Shown one piece after another: positions 30,400-39,601 of a DNA stretch of 64,000 bases; the stretch's first letter is position 1, and each line of letters begins with the position of its first letter. The DNA is from Roseiconus lacunae. GTDB lineage: Bacteria; Planctomycetota; Planctomycetia; Pirellulales; Pirellulaceae. The stretch covers positions 434,001 through 498,000 of the forward strand of contig NZ_VSZO01000053.1 in the NCBI RefSeq assembly GCF_008312935.1, read 5' to 3'. Made by a program: the position numbers and the translations under genes. The notes under the pieces were generated by a model. The model had not been told where the DNA came from. It made no database searches and saw nothing but the letters and a program-made list of their open reading frames with translations.

Positions 30400-31880
30400 A
30401 CGAAGCTACTACGCGTCGTGATTATGGCTCTCCGGATGATCATGAAGCGTTTGTCATGTCCGAGCGACAGCATCGCTGCTACTGGGCGGACATCGGTCTG
30501 TCCTTGGGAGCGATACTGATGCCAGCAGGTGCGATCTTGGACTGGTTTCTTTATCCAGACGCGTTCGTTCATCTGCTTGCCGGACGTTTGATCGCAACGG
30601 TTTTCTTAGTCGCCGGACTATTGACCCGACAACTCTGGTCGGCCGGCAAATTGTTTTCGCCGGTCAGCTTCTTGTTGGTATTTATCCCAGGCGCTTTCAT
30701 GTGCTGGATGATGTATGCGACCGATGCGGGGCAGTCCCGATACTATTTCGGGTTGATCCTGCTCATGATCATCGTGCAGATGTTGGGCTTTAGTGCCACC
30801 GAAGCGCTGGTTTGCTGCTTGTCATTGATCACCGTTTATGTGGGGACGTTGGTAATGGCTGACGGCGTGTCGGTGTTATCAACCGACGCGGCAATTGAGG
30901 GTTGCTTTTTTCTATCGGTTTGTACCGCAGCGTGTGTCACCGTCTGTTACACCTACCGCAAAAATCGCTTCGAAGCCTACTGTTTGAATCAGGACCTGGT
31001 CGAAAAAGAACGCCAGCGGCGGGAATCCATTTTGCAATTGCGTGATACCGAGCAGCAACTCGTCCACAGCGAAAAGATGCGAGCGATCGCCGGAGTTGCG
31101 GCCGGCTTATTGCATGAAATTAACAACCCGGTGAACTATTCATTGATGGCGATCAAGGTGCTGAGGAAGCGACTTGCTAAGGGCAAGGATCCCAGCGAAA
31201 TGATCGCCGACATCGAAGAAGGTGTGACTCGAATAAGCCACATCGTCACCGACCTACGTTCATTCGCCCACCCCGAGCAACTGGCCGTCCGAACCGACTT
31301 TGTTTTGATCGACGCAGTCACGACGGCGATTCGTTTTCTAACTCATGAGCTTCCTGATGGGCGAGTCAAACTTGACGAGGCATCGCTGCGAGCGACCGTT
31401 AGCGGAGCGCAAAGCCAAATTGTCCAAGTGTTGCTGAATTTAATTCACAACGGCGAGCGTGCGATTCGAGACTTTCAATCGTCTCAACAGGAACACGCAG
31501 CGGAAAGGCAAGGAAGCGAATCCGATGCGACAAATCGCCGTCGACATATCCACGTTTCCGCCGTCTGCCACGACGATCATGTCACCGTGACCGTCGCCGA
31601 CGAGGGGATTGGGATGGATGAATCGCAGATCGCGCAAGCCACGCAGCCGTACTTCACGACCCGAACGGGGGAAGGATTGGGGCTGGGACTAGGAATTTGC
31701 GACACAATCGTTCAAGCGCACGGCAGTTCTATTCAAATCACGAGTACACCTGGACAGGGAACCAGGGTAGAATTCGAACTACCGCTGGCAACCGATTCAC
31801 GATCGCCTGCGGCCTTATCAAAACAAGCAGTGTCGGGAATCCCTCCCGGGTCTTCGCTGGCTTCGACGCAAAATAGCTGA
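30396..31880 (+). CDS. six-TM sensor histidine kinase (PhcS/CqsS/LqsS-like)
   Basis: Six TM helices at about 31-50, 57-77, 88-107, 116-134, 136-156 and 166-186 have almost no periplasmic domain. This is the architecture of the CqsS/LqsS/PhcS kinases that sense hydrophobic autoinducers. Cytoplasmic helices lead to the H-box LLHEINNPVNY with His240. N-box LLNLIHNGERAI, G1 VADEGIGMDE and G2 GEGLGLGLG are all intact, so it should autophosphorylate. It has no fused receiver domain. It overlaps the methyltransferase by 4 bp and is followed 200 bp later by the response regulator. Confidence 0.85.
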   Translation: MNEATTRRDYGSPDDHEAFVMSERQHRCYWADIGLSLGAILMPAGAILDWFLYPDAFVHLLAGRLIATVFLVAGLLTRQLWSAGKLFSPVSFLLVFIPGAFMCWMMYATDAGQSRYYFGLILLMIIVQMLGFSATEALVCCLSLITVYVGTLVMADGVSVLSTDAAIEGCFFLSVCTAACVTVCYTYRKNRFEAYCLNQDLVEKERQRRESILQLRDTEQQLVHSEKMRAIAGVAAGLLHEINNPVNYSLMAIKVLRKRLAKGKDPSEMIADIEEGVTRISHIVTDLRSFAHPEQLAVRTDFVLIDAVTTAIRFLTHELPDGRVKLDEASLRATVSGAQSQIVQVLLNLIHNGERAIRDFQSSQQEHAAERQGSESDATNRRRHIHVSAVCHDDHVTVTVADEGIGMDESQIAQATQPYFTTRTGEGLGLGLGICDTIVQAHGSSIQITSTPGQGTRVEFELPLATDSRSPAALSKQAVSGIPPGSSLASTQNS

Positions 31881-32082
31881 ACACTTCAGTTGTAGGCCCC
31901 TTTCTTAGCCGACAATTGATTCTTCAGGGCATGAATTCGGCGCGGTGGTGGTTTCTGATCCTACGCCTTCTGGGCTACGGCAAAATGTATCCGCGTCATA
32001 AATGCTGTGACGTTGCCTACTTTCTTGATAATACACTGCCCGATTAGACGCCACTTTACACTTCGTCAAATTGCACCACGTT

Positions 32083-33327
32083 ATGAACAACATGCTGCCA
32101 ACCGATCAAAAGGTGGTTCTTTATGTCGACGATGAAACAACCGCGTTGAAATACTTCGAGCAGTTGTTTGGCGATGATTTTCAAATCGAAACAGCCGCTA
32201 ACGGTGAAGACGGTTGGACCTTTATCGAACAGCACGCCGAAAGAATCGCCGTGTTAGTCACCGATCAACGAATGGGGGAAGTCAGTGGTGTCGATTTGAT
32301 GGAGCGTGTCCAACATCGCTATCCACAAATTGTTCGAATTTTGGTTACCGCGTACACGCAGCTTGACTACGCAGTGCAAGCGGTCAACGAAGGCGGCGCG
32401 TTTCGTTATCTGACCAAGCCGATTGACGAAGGCGAAATGATTGGGACGCTAAAACGTGCTTTTGATTTTCATGACCTGATCGTACAGCGTGAAAAGCTGT
32501 TGAAAGAAAAGCTAAGTGTGTTTCATCGCCTTATCGTGATGGATCGCGTTCGAGGGTTGGCGACCGCGGTCACCGCATTCGGTAGTCAGCTACGTGACTC
32601 GTGGGGGGCCTTCGAAAGCTACATGCAGCAATCGCCGATCGAACATCGACTCAAGGTCCAGATGGCCGACTTGGCCGAATTGAACGTTGCCGCGATCGCA
32701 AAAAACGAAGCCTTGCAGATGGTCACAACGGTCGATCAATTGCTTCAAGAGACGACTCTCTGTTCGAGCGGCTGGCAAGAGTCGGTCGACTTGGTCCAGG
32801 CCATACAGACCGTCGCGGAACGAAGCGCTAGGGAAATGTTTGACGATGACTTAGATTTGGCCGTCGTCGCGGATGGCACTTTTTGCATCGAATCCGATCC
32901 AGGGATGCTGCAAAAGTTGGTCGAAATTATGATTCGCCGAATGGCCGACGTCCAAGATCAGCCAACCAAACTAACCCTGACGGTCACACCGCGCGGTGAT
33001 GAAGTTGCCCTCGATTTGAAGGGCATGTTTCGTTCGCTCGATGAGGATCAGCTTGCGTCATTTTTTTCGGCCGTGATCCCGATTCGCCAATGGCCCATCG
33101 GTATGGATATGGATTTGATGAGCACGTTCTTATTGACCCATCATCTTGGTGGTCGTGTGCGTATCGAACCTCACCCGCCATCGGGACCTGCCATCCGCGT
33201 CACACTACCGCGAACGCGAGCCCAAGCATTGACAGAGGATCGTCGGATCACCGCTGAGTCGTTCGATAAGGTCTATCGATCACTTGAAACTTGGATCGAT
33301 GAAAGCAGCGAACTGATGCAACGCTAA
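32083..33327 (+). CDS. PhcQ-like response regulator with degenerate kinase-like C-terminus
   Basis: An N-terminal receiver domain (about 1-125) has the acidic pair in LYVDDE, phospho-acceptor Asp61 in LVTDQRMG, and Lys112 in LTKPID. VVLYVDDETTALKYFEQLFG closely recalls PhcQ-type regulators. The C-terminal ~270 residues begin with helices (FHRLIVMDRVRGLATAVTAF) and end with GGRVRIEPHPPSGPAIRVTL, resembling a histidine-kinase dimerisation/ATPase pair that has lost the H-box and G-boxes. There is no DNA-binding domain, so output is probably by protein interaction. The ATG at 32083 is preferred to the TTG at 32071. Confidence 0.82.
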   Translation: MNNMLPTDQKVVLYVDDETTALKYFEQLFGDDFQIETAANGEDGWTFIEQHAERIAVLVTDQRMGEVSGVDLMERVQHRYPQIVRILVTAYTQLDYAVQAVNEGGAFRYLTKPIDEGEMIGTLKRAFDFHDLIVQREKLLKEKLSVFHRLIVMDRVRGLATAVTAFGSQLRDSWGAFESYMQQSPIEHRLKVQMADLAELNVAAIAKNEALQMVTTVDQLLQETTLCSSGWQESVDLVQAIQTVAERSAREMFDDDLDLAVVADGTFCIESDPGMLQKLVEIMIRRMADVQDQPTKLTLTVTPRGDEVALDLKGMFRSLDEDQLASFFSAVIPIRQWPIGMDMDLMSTFLLTHHLGGRVRIEPHPPSGPAIRVTLPRTRAQALTEDRRITAESFDKVYRSLETWIDESSELMQR

Positions 33328-33390
33328 TCAGGTATGCCGTATCGCATGGCGGGGGGCTCTTCACGAATTCATGACCCACCGGGCTCCTGC

Positions 33391-33573
33391 TTATCGATCG
33401 GTATGTTTGGTCTGAGGCCCGAACCGTTCAACCAGTCGTTCCGATGCGAATTGCATCAACACGACGGCGAGAAGGACATTCGCAAATACGGTTGCCAACA
33501 GTGAGAACGCACTAAATCCAAGTAGGCCGGCGATCGAAGCCAATGCAAAACAGATAAACGTTGCTCCAAGCAT
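33391..33573 (-). CDS. small DUF1328-like membrane protein, 60 aa
   Basis: The short protein has two hydrophobic helices (about 3-20 and 24-43) and a pattern (FALASIAGLLGFSAFSLLAT) typical of the DUF1328/YtjA family of small membrane proteins of unknown function. The ATG at 33573 has a GAGGAA ribosome-binding site six bases upstream. It ends with a short charged tail. Stress-related roles are guessed for the family, but nothing here supports one. Confidence 0.6.
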   Translation of the reverse strand: MLGATFICFALASIAGLLGFSAFSLLATVFANVLLAVVLMQFASERLVERFGPQTKHTDR

Positions 33574-34070
33574 GTTTCATTCCTCATCATTCGGTGGTAA
33601 GTAGATTCCATCTTCGACGCTGCCGGAAGCGAATGATGTGCCATAGCATTGCCCTGAAAAATACTCACGGACGCCCGGGATTTTTACACCGCGTCATGAA
33701 CTCGCCTGGGTGACGAATCTTCCGTTAACCAGTTTTGATTTTCGCATTGCGAGTGGCAGGTTCAATCACCTGCTGCATCTTTGATCACATCTCGCGCAGA
33801 AGTCGCGCAATCCTTGGGCAAGCTTGTGTAGCACGGTATTTGCCGGTGATTTTCCTACACAATTGCTGGGGGATTGTTCGTGGTTCTGTTTCAGGGGCGA
33901 TGGCAATTCTGTGTTAGTGGGGGCTCGTTGTCCCTTGTCGGTGATTGTGTTCAGGAATCACAACGGTGTTCTGATCACCTTTGAGAATTTAGCAATGGGC
34001 TGCATTTATCGGGAACTCCGGGGGGATCCAGATGCTAAACCCAAAGACTCGTGTTTACCTGCTTAGAGGA
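33574..34070. other. 497-bp gap, no gene supported
   Basis: The gap lies between two minus-strand genes. Short plus-strand frames (33735-33917, 33824-34066) have no motif or ribosome-binding site. No strong hairpin or repeat was seen. Confidence 0.45.
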
Positions 34071-35819
34071 CTATTTAAAGTCGATTCGCTTACGATGGCG
34101 GCCTTCACCCAAAATCCCATACTCCCATTCCGCAGCGACGGTCGCATCGCCATCGCCGAATTCGCGGATCAGCCAGCCACGTTTGACGGCGGGAGAATTC
34201 GACGGAGGCACGCGACGTCGCTGCTCGATTCGCTGTGGATCGATCAACACGAGGGCTGGATTAGATGCGGCGAGCTTCTGGTAGTAACCTTCCGGAGAGA
34301 GTTCGTGGTACCGCAAGTCGGCTTTCTTTTTCGCGATCCATTGCGCGCCCGGGCCCAGCTGATCGATCATCCACCGTTTACTCAGCCAGTCGACGCGCCC
34401 GAGGCTGGGCGTCATGTTCTTGGCATCGCGTCGAAACGCCGTCACGACGTCTAGCAATTCCTGCCACCGAGTGATGACTAGTTCTGCCTCACCGCGGCGC
34501 TCGATCGCGACGCCGGCGATAAATTTTTTCGCCGCCTTTAAATAGTGGCGCTGGATTTCAATTGCGTTCATATCGCCGCGGCTGGTCCGTACTCGGCGAA
34601 CAAGGTTCCAGTCACGCGTGATTTCATGCAGGGAGCGAACGACGCGCGGCAGGCGCAGAAGTGGTTTTGTCTGTCCGGATTCAATCATGTCCAAAATCAG
34701 GGAGACTTGGCCGACTTTGACATACTCGGCGAGGTCAGAAAGGTTCGAATCGGACAGGCCAATCTGTAGCCGTTGTCGTTTTTTGAACATTGAAATCGTT
34801 GACGTCCACGACAAGAACGACTTGGCACAGAATTGCCCGATCCAATGTCCGAAGACAAAAATCGGGCGTTCGCCATCATAGCTTCCCATGTCAGAAACGA
34901 CATCAATCGCCATCGCTTTTGCGCTCAACCGAAAGCGTCCGTCGTGGTCTAGGTCTCCGCTGCCACAAAGTGCCACTCGCGATACCAGCAGCGGAGCGAG
35001 AAAACGGCGCTGCTTCCGAAACGCGACTTGCTTTGCGACCAATCGCAACAAAACAATGGTCGGCCAATTGACCAGACGGAGTAATTTCGTCAGCGTCGTT
35101 TTGATCCATCCGGGCAACGTTTCGAATAGTTGCCCCACCGATTGCTCTCCGTTGCCTTGTTCGATCGAATCGGCGGACTTTCGAACGGCTCTGGCAAACT
35201 GCTGATGCCGCAACCGAATGGCAAAGACCAATGAAGCAGTAACTGCCAGAATTGGTAGCGTGAAGATCAGGCTGAAGATCTGTGTGATCCAGAGCACGGT
35301 CACGCAAATGCGATAGAGGATTAGCCAAACCCCGGTCGCCACGATGGCTTCATAGTTTTCTTGGCATCCGTAGACGTGCCCCAGTGCATCCGTACTGTTT
35401 TTCAGAATCCGCAGGTCCAGCGGCGAGTCAACTTTTGTGGCCGCTTCGGTGACCAACTGGTCGATCGACCGCTGGCAGGCAAGCAGCTCATCGGGGCTGG
35501 AGACTTCGGGTGTCGCGATTTCAACCAATCCACCTGGAATCGCGTGCAAGGTTGGGTGCGATTCGAACGTGACCGCACCTCCGCTGGCAAGAAACATCTG
35601 ATCGGCGTCGTAGTACCCCCGTACCGTCGGTTGATCACGTCGAATCGCTTCGCAAATCATCGAGTAAATATTAGCGCTAGCCGGAAGATCAGCCGTCGCC
35701 AAATCGGGGCGGTTTGCGATTAAAGTCGCGTACTCCGTCTCAAGCCCCATCAGTCGGCTGACGAGTTGGCCTTCAGGTGACTCAAATTTCGTGTGGCTGG
35801 TTTGGCGTTCGCTGCTCAT
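34071..35819 (-). CDS. PafA/Dop-family protein with inserted membrane segment
   Basis: This is a homologue of Pup ligase PafA and depupylase Dop, carboxylate-amine ligase-fold enzymes that attach or remove Pup-like modifiers. The N-terminal MGLETEYA carries the metal-binding Glu27/Glu29 region. GGLVEIATPE and LKNSTDALGHVYGCQENYEA match the GSHENY block, though His is Gln153. The C-terminal half (RLQIGLSDSNLSDLAEYVKV, AIEIQRHYL, KKADLRYHEL) matches PafA well. Unusually, about 100 residues (~164-268) are inserted with two hydrophobic stretches. No Pup/UBact-like ORF or proteasome gene is adjacent. Confidence 0.8.
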   Translation of the reverse strand: MSSERQTSHTKFESPEGQLVSRLMGLETEYATLIANRPDLATADLPASANIYSMICEAIRRDQPTVRGYYDADQMFLASGGAVTFESHPTLHAIPGGLVEIATPEVSSPDELLACQRSIDQLVTEAATKVDSPLDLRILKNSTDALGHVYGCQENYEAIVATGVWLILYRICVTVLWITQIFSLIFTLPILAVTASLVFAIRLRHQQFARAVRKSADSIEQGNGEQSVGQLFETLPGWIKTTLTKLLRLVNWPTIVLLRLVAKQVAFRKQRRFLAPLLVSRVALCGSGDLDHDGRFRLSAKAMAIDVVSDMGSYDGERPIFVFGHWIGQFCAKSFLSWTSTISMFKKRQRLQIGLSDSNLSDLAEYVKVGQVSLILDMIESGQTKPLLRLPRVVRSLHEITRDWNLVRRVRTSRGDMNAIEIQRHYLKAAKKFIAGVAIERRGEAELVITRWQELLDVVTAFRRDAKNMTPSLGRVDWLSKRWMIDQLGPGAQWIAKKKADLRYHELSPEGYYQKLAASNPALVLIDPQRIEQRRRVPPSNSPAVKRGWLIREFGDGDATVAAEWEYGILGEGRHRKRIDFK

Positions 35820-36334
35820 CGTCAGCCATTCTCGATGTGGGGAAGACTCACAGTGGTAGCCATTATCTTAGCGGAATCGATTCTTTCGCCGATCTGCTAG
35901 AAAAAAAGTTTGCCAATTCGTATGTCCCGAGGGGGCTCAAAACGGCTCGGGGGAAGTTGCATTAGCGTCGCCAATGGAGCGGCGGACGCCAGGTGATTGA
36001 AATGTGGGGAGTTGTGTCTTCACGTCAGTTGATCGTTTTGCAGACGAACCTGCCGCCACGAACGTTGTAGCGGAGCCTGACGCGACCTTCGAGCAATCGT
36101 TCGTTCAAGAGTGGGCGACCAGACAGTTTCAAAAATCCATGTGCGGTTCCAATTTTCACGGCAGGTCAATTGGTGGATCCTTTGCGATCGTCGAAGATTC
36201 AAATGGGTGGTCGACGATTTCGAAGGTGCCAATTGCAATCGGACTGGTCGAACTTCTGCTAGCGTTCCCATTCACTTTGGACCATTCTATGCCCAGCAGA
36301 TCGTCTGTTTGTTTCCTACGAATTGGTTGTCTAG
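35820..36334. promoter_or_regulatory. 515-bp divergent gap, PafA-like/DUF885
   Basis: This is the intergenic region between two divergently transcribed genes. Several short frames on both strands (36004-36453, 36020-36271) have no motif and are not supported. Both promoters should lie here. No clear boxes were identified. Confidence 0.4.
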
Positions 36335-38101
36335 ATGATGCTGAAGACTGTCCGGCAAGTCGTCCTCTCGTTAGTTGTTGTAATCGTAGTGCGTTCCACG
36401 GACGTCTCCGTGGTCAATGCTCAAGAGATCCGATCTTGGATCATTCGCTATGAGTCCGACAAAAACACGCTCAACCGCCGCTTTCGAATTCCACTTCATT
36501 CGAAAGCTCGGACCCTCACTGAACAGACAACGAAGAACTGGTTGAAAAGGTTGCGACAAGTCGACTTTGACAAGCTCGATCGAGTTAGCAAGACCGACTA
36601 CTTGCTGTTTCGTTCGGAACTCGAGTATCAACTCGCGAACGATCAACTGCAATGGAAACGTGACGATGCCGCGGCGAAGTTGCTCCCATACGCCGATCGG
36701 TTGGTCCAGTTCTGTGTCGACCGCGAGGATGTCAAACCTATCGAACCGATGGACATTGCCGGGTTGTTCGATTCGGTCGCCGCCGAGGCTGAGCGATTGG
36801 TGAAAGACGTCACGCCGGCACAGGAAAACAGCAAGGATGATCCGGTCACGTCAGTATCGGCAGCGGATTCTGAGTGGGAAGTCAAGCGGCAACTGGATGG
36901 GCTACGAGCCGCCGAGTTGCTTGCACGATTAGAGGATTGCTTGCGAGAAGCCCATCGCTTTTATGATGGTTATGATCCGGGATACAGTTGGTGGGCTGAA
37001 CAGCCCATGAAACGTTTGCAAGGTGCATTGCGATCGCACCGCACAGCGATCCGTGAAACGCTTGTCGGCGTGCCGGAGTCAGACGAAGAAACAATCATCG
37101 GATTGCCGATCGGGGCCGAAGGGTTAAAGCTCGAATTGCAACACGAATGGATTGCACATACGCCAGCCGAATTGATTGAACTCGCAAATCGCGAAATGCA
37201 ATGGTGCGACGAGCAGATGGCTGCGGCGTCTCAAGAATTGGGGTTTGGCGATGATTGGAAGGCGGCGCTGAATCATACGAAATCGAAGCATGTTCAGCCC
37301 GGTGAGCAGCCGCAGATGATTCGCGACCTTGCTTGGGAGGCAATTCGATTTTTAGATTCGCACGACTTAGTCACCGTTCCACCGTTGGCAGCCAATGGTT
37401 GGCGGGTCACGATGATGTCACCTGAACGCCAACGCGTGAACCCCTATTTTTTAGGCGGCCCCATGATCATCGTATCGTTCCCAACGAACGAGATGACTCA
37501 TGATGAAAAGCTGATGAGCATGCGTAGCAACAACGAGCATTTTGCTCGCGCGACGGTTCATCACGAGTTGATTCCCGGCCACCATCTGCAGCATTACATG
37601 TTGCCTCGGTACAAGGCGTATCGTTCGATTTTCCGTACGCCTTTCTGGATCGAAGGCTGGGCGTTGTACTGGGAAATGCTGCTTTGGGATCTCGACTTTG
37701 CACAGAGTGCGGAGGATCGAGTGGGAATGTTATTCTGGCGAAAACATCGCTGCGCACGCATCATTTTTTCTCTGAGCTATCACTTGGGAACCATGTCGCC
37801 GGAGCAGTGCATTGATTACCTGGTCGAAAGAGTCGGACACGAACGGTCGGCGGCGACCGCAGAAGTCCGGCGATCGATCATGGGAGGCTACAGTCCGCTT
37901 TATCAAGCGGCGTACATGCTGGGCGGTCTACAGCTACGGGCGTTGCACGAAGACTTGGTGATTGGCGGCAAGATGACGAACCGCGAATTTCACGACGCCG
38001 TTTTACACGAGCACTGTATCCCCATCGAAGTCTTACGGAACTTCATGACCGATCAACCGCTAACCAAAGAAACTCGTGCGTCTTGGCGTTTCGCGGATTA
38101 G
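36335..38101 (+). CDS. DUF885 family putative metallopeptidase, secreted
   Basis: This is a DUF885 protein of 588 aa, near the family's ~550-600. A signal-like hydrophobic segment (about 4-22) ends near VVNAQ. The family's HHELIPGHHLQ signature, which contains the zinc-binding HExxxxH, is followed by WIEGWALYWEMLLWDLDFA, the usual second block with a conserved Glu. Related enzymes are M32-like or DUF885 peptidases. The substrate is unknown. The ATG-ATG at 36335/36338 offers two starts. It is transcribed divergently from the PafA-like gene. Confidence 0.82.
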   Translation: MMLKTVRQVVLSLVVVIVVRSTDVSVVNAQEIRSWIIRYESDKNTLNRRFRIPLHSKARTLTEQTTKNWLKRLRQVDFDKLDRVSKTDYLLFRSELEYQLANDQLQWKRDDAAAKLLPYADRLVQFCVDREDVKPIEPMDIAGLFDSVAAEAERLVKDVTPAQENSKDDPVTSVSAADSEWEVKRQLDGLRAAELLARLEDCLREAHRFYDGYDPGYSWWAEQPMKRLQGALRSHRTAIRETLVGVPESDEETIIGLPIGAEGLKLELQHEWIAHTPAELIELANREMQWCDEQMAAASQELGFGDDWKAALNHTKSKHVQPGEQPQMIRDLAWEAIRFLDSHDLVTVPPLAANGWRVTMMSPERQRVNPYFLGGPMIIVSFPTNEMTHDEKLMSMRSNNEHFARATVHHELIPGHHLQHYMLPRYKAYRSIFRTPFWIEGWALYWEMLLWDLDFAQSAEDRVGMLFWRKHRCARIIFSLSYHLGTMSPEQCIDYLVERVGHERSAATAEVRRSIMGGYSPLYQAAYMLGGLQLRALHEDLVIGGKMTNREFHDAVLHEHCIPIEVLRNFMTDQPLTKETRASWRFAD

Positions 38102-38149
38102 CGAATACGGGTGTCAAATCCGGATGTGAGTATTCGCCGTTTCAAGGCA

Positions 38150-39343
38150 TTAGGATGCCTGAGATCGCATCGATTTACGATAGTACTTGCGTCCGGATTG
38201 TTCCGGTGCGAATGTCCGCTCAAGTTCTCGTTTGTGTTTTCGGAACCAATAAGCGACGATTCCTAGTGAGTAGGGAAACGGTCCATGAACGTGATCGGTG
38301 GGCCCCTCCAACAGGGCTCGCCAGTGCTTGATCACTGGTTTCATTGCCATGTAAGCGTCACGGCCGATCGGAGTTGCGGCCACCGAGATCACTTCGCCGC
38401 CGTGAAGTAAGTACCAGTTGTGGCAACCGTCGTAGCCCGGAACGGCATATACGAAACTGAATCGGCGTCGGGCTTCGGCTAGCATCGTCAACTTTCGATG
38501 CACGTATTGAATCGATTTCAATGTCCGATGAACTCGTCCGGCCAACTCGTATTGCTGGTTCGCCGCGGCGCTCTGCATTTGTTCTTCCAAAGCCGTTAAC
38601 GGCTCATCATTGAATCCGTCAAGGAAACTCTCGGCGGCGGCGACTTGCTGAAAGTATTCCGCTCGCGTGCAAGCGGCGGCGCATGGACCGCTACAGGTTC
38701 CCAGTTCGAAACGGAGACATCCGGCCCGGTGCTCGAGATCGAAAAGCGACAGTTGTTCAGAAAACTGGAAGACTTGTTGCTGGCTGCAGTCACGAAGTCG
38801 AAAGACTTTGTTAAGCGCGTCGACTGCGACATTCATTCGGCTGGTGCCAAAGAACGGGCCTTGGATCGCGAGGTAGTCCGTGGGGACTTTGGGGGAGAGG
38901 TAAAACGTCGGAACCGACCCGCGCCCTAGGCATAAGTAAACCGGCCGCTGGCGTTTGGGAACCCCCTGGACATTCCATCGCGGAATGAATTGGCGGATCA
39001 ACTGCTGTTCTCGAAGCAGCGCCGCGAACTCACTCGGCTGAGTTTCCCACTGAATGACACGCGTATTTTCAATGATCCGCCCCGATTTTTCGTCTTCGTT
39101 GGCGGCACTGAAATAACTGAGAAGACGCGATCGAAGCGACTTACTTTTGCCGACATAGATTAAATCCCCATGGCGATCGAGCATCCCGTACACCCCCGGT
39201 ACACGAGGGCAGGACTCGATCAGCTGACGACGCAGCTCGTTTTTTTGCAAGCCACCGACGACATCGATCGGACGAGGACTACGAGGATTGAATGGATCGA
39301 CACCGAACCCGAATTCCATTCGATCTGACGATAGCGCGTCCAA
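38150..39343 (-). CDS. UvrC-N-terminal-like GIY-YIG nuclease (half-UvrC)
   Basis: This 397-aa protein has a GIY-YIG domain (PGVYGMLDRHGDLIYVGKSK; catalytic Glu112 in LLREQQLI), then the UvrC-type Cys cluster C209/C217/C221/C225, and a UVR-like helical motif around 245-290. It lacks the UvrC C-terminal RNaseH-like nuclease and HhH domains. The architecture resembles the E. coli Cho protein, which makes only the 3' incision in nucleotide excision repair, but a single incision by this protein is inference. Start TTG 39343; the ATG at 39319 is an alternative. Confidence 0.78.
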   Translation of the reverse strand: MDALSSDRMEFGFGVDPFNPRSPRPIDVVGGLQKNELRRQLIESCPRVPGVYGMLDRHGDLIYVGKSKSLRSRLLSYFSAANEDEKSGRIIENTRVIQWETQPSEFAALLREQQLIRQFIPRWNVQGVPKRQRPVYLCLGRGSVPTFYLSPKVPTDYLAIQGPFFGTSRMNVAVDALNKVFRLRDCSQQQVFQFSEQLSLFDLEHRAGCLRFELGTCSGPCAAACTRAEYFQQVAAAESFLDGFNDEPLTALEEQMQSAAANQQYELAGRVHRTLKSIQYVHRKLTMLAEARRRFSFVYAVPGYDGCHNWYLLHGGEVISVAATPIGRDAYMAMKPVIKHWRALLEGPTDHVHGPFPYSLGIVAYWFRKHKRELERTFAPEQSGRKYYRKSMRSQAS

Positions 39344-39601
39344 CGGCTTTCCCTCCCTGCGAAGATCCCTCTTTTACGATGAACGCATTATGACGGATTT
39401 TCACGTCCTTGGGAAATCGATTTCAACATCGAATGTCCGATAACAACATGACGTGCGAAGGAACTGCTGTATCCTTTCGGGGATGCTAGGGAGCAATCGA
39501 TCGCACCCGAATGGGCCATTTTCCCCATTCGCGGTTGCGAGCGTCCGCCACGCTTAGCTCCGCCGGCTTGCCGGTTGCTTAGAACCGTTGAAAGGAGGGT
39601 T

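Noticed and set aside
36004-36453. 149-aa plus-strand open frame
   Set aside because: It overlaps the DUF885 start in another frame, has no motif or ribosome-binding site.
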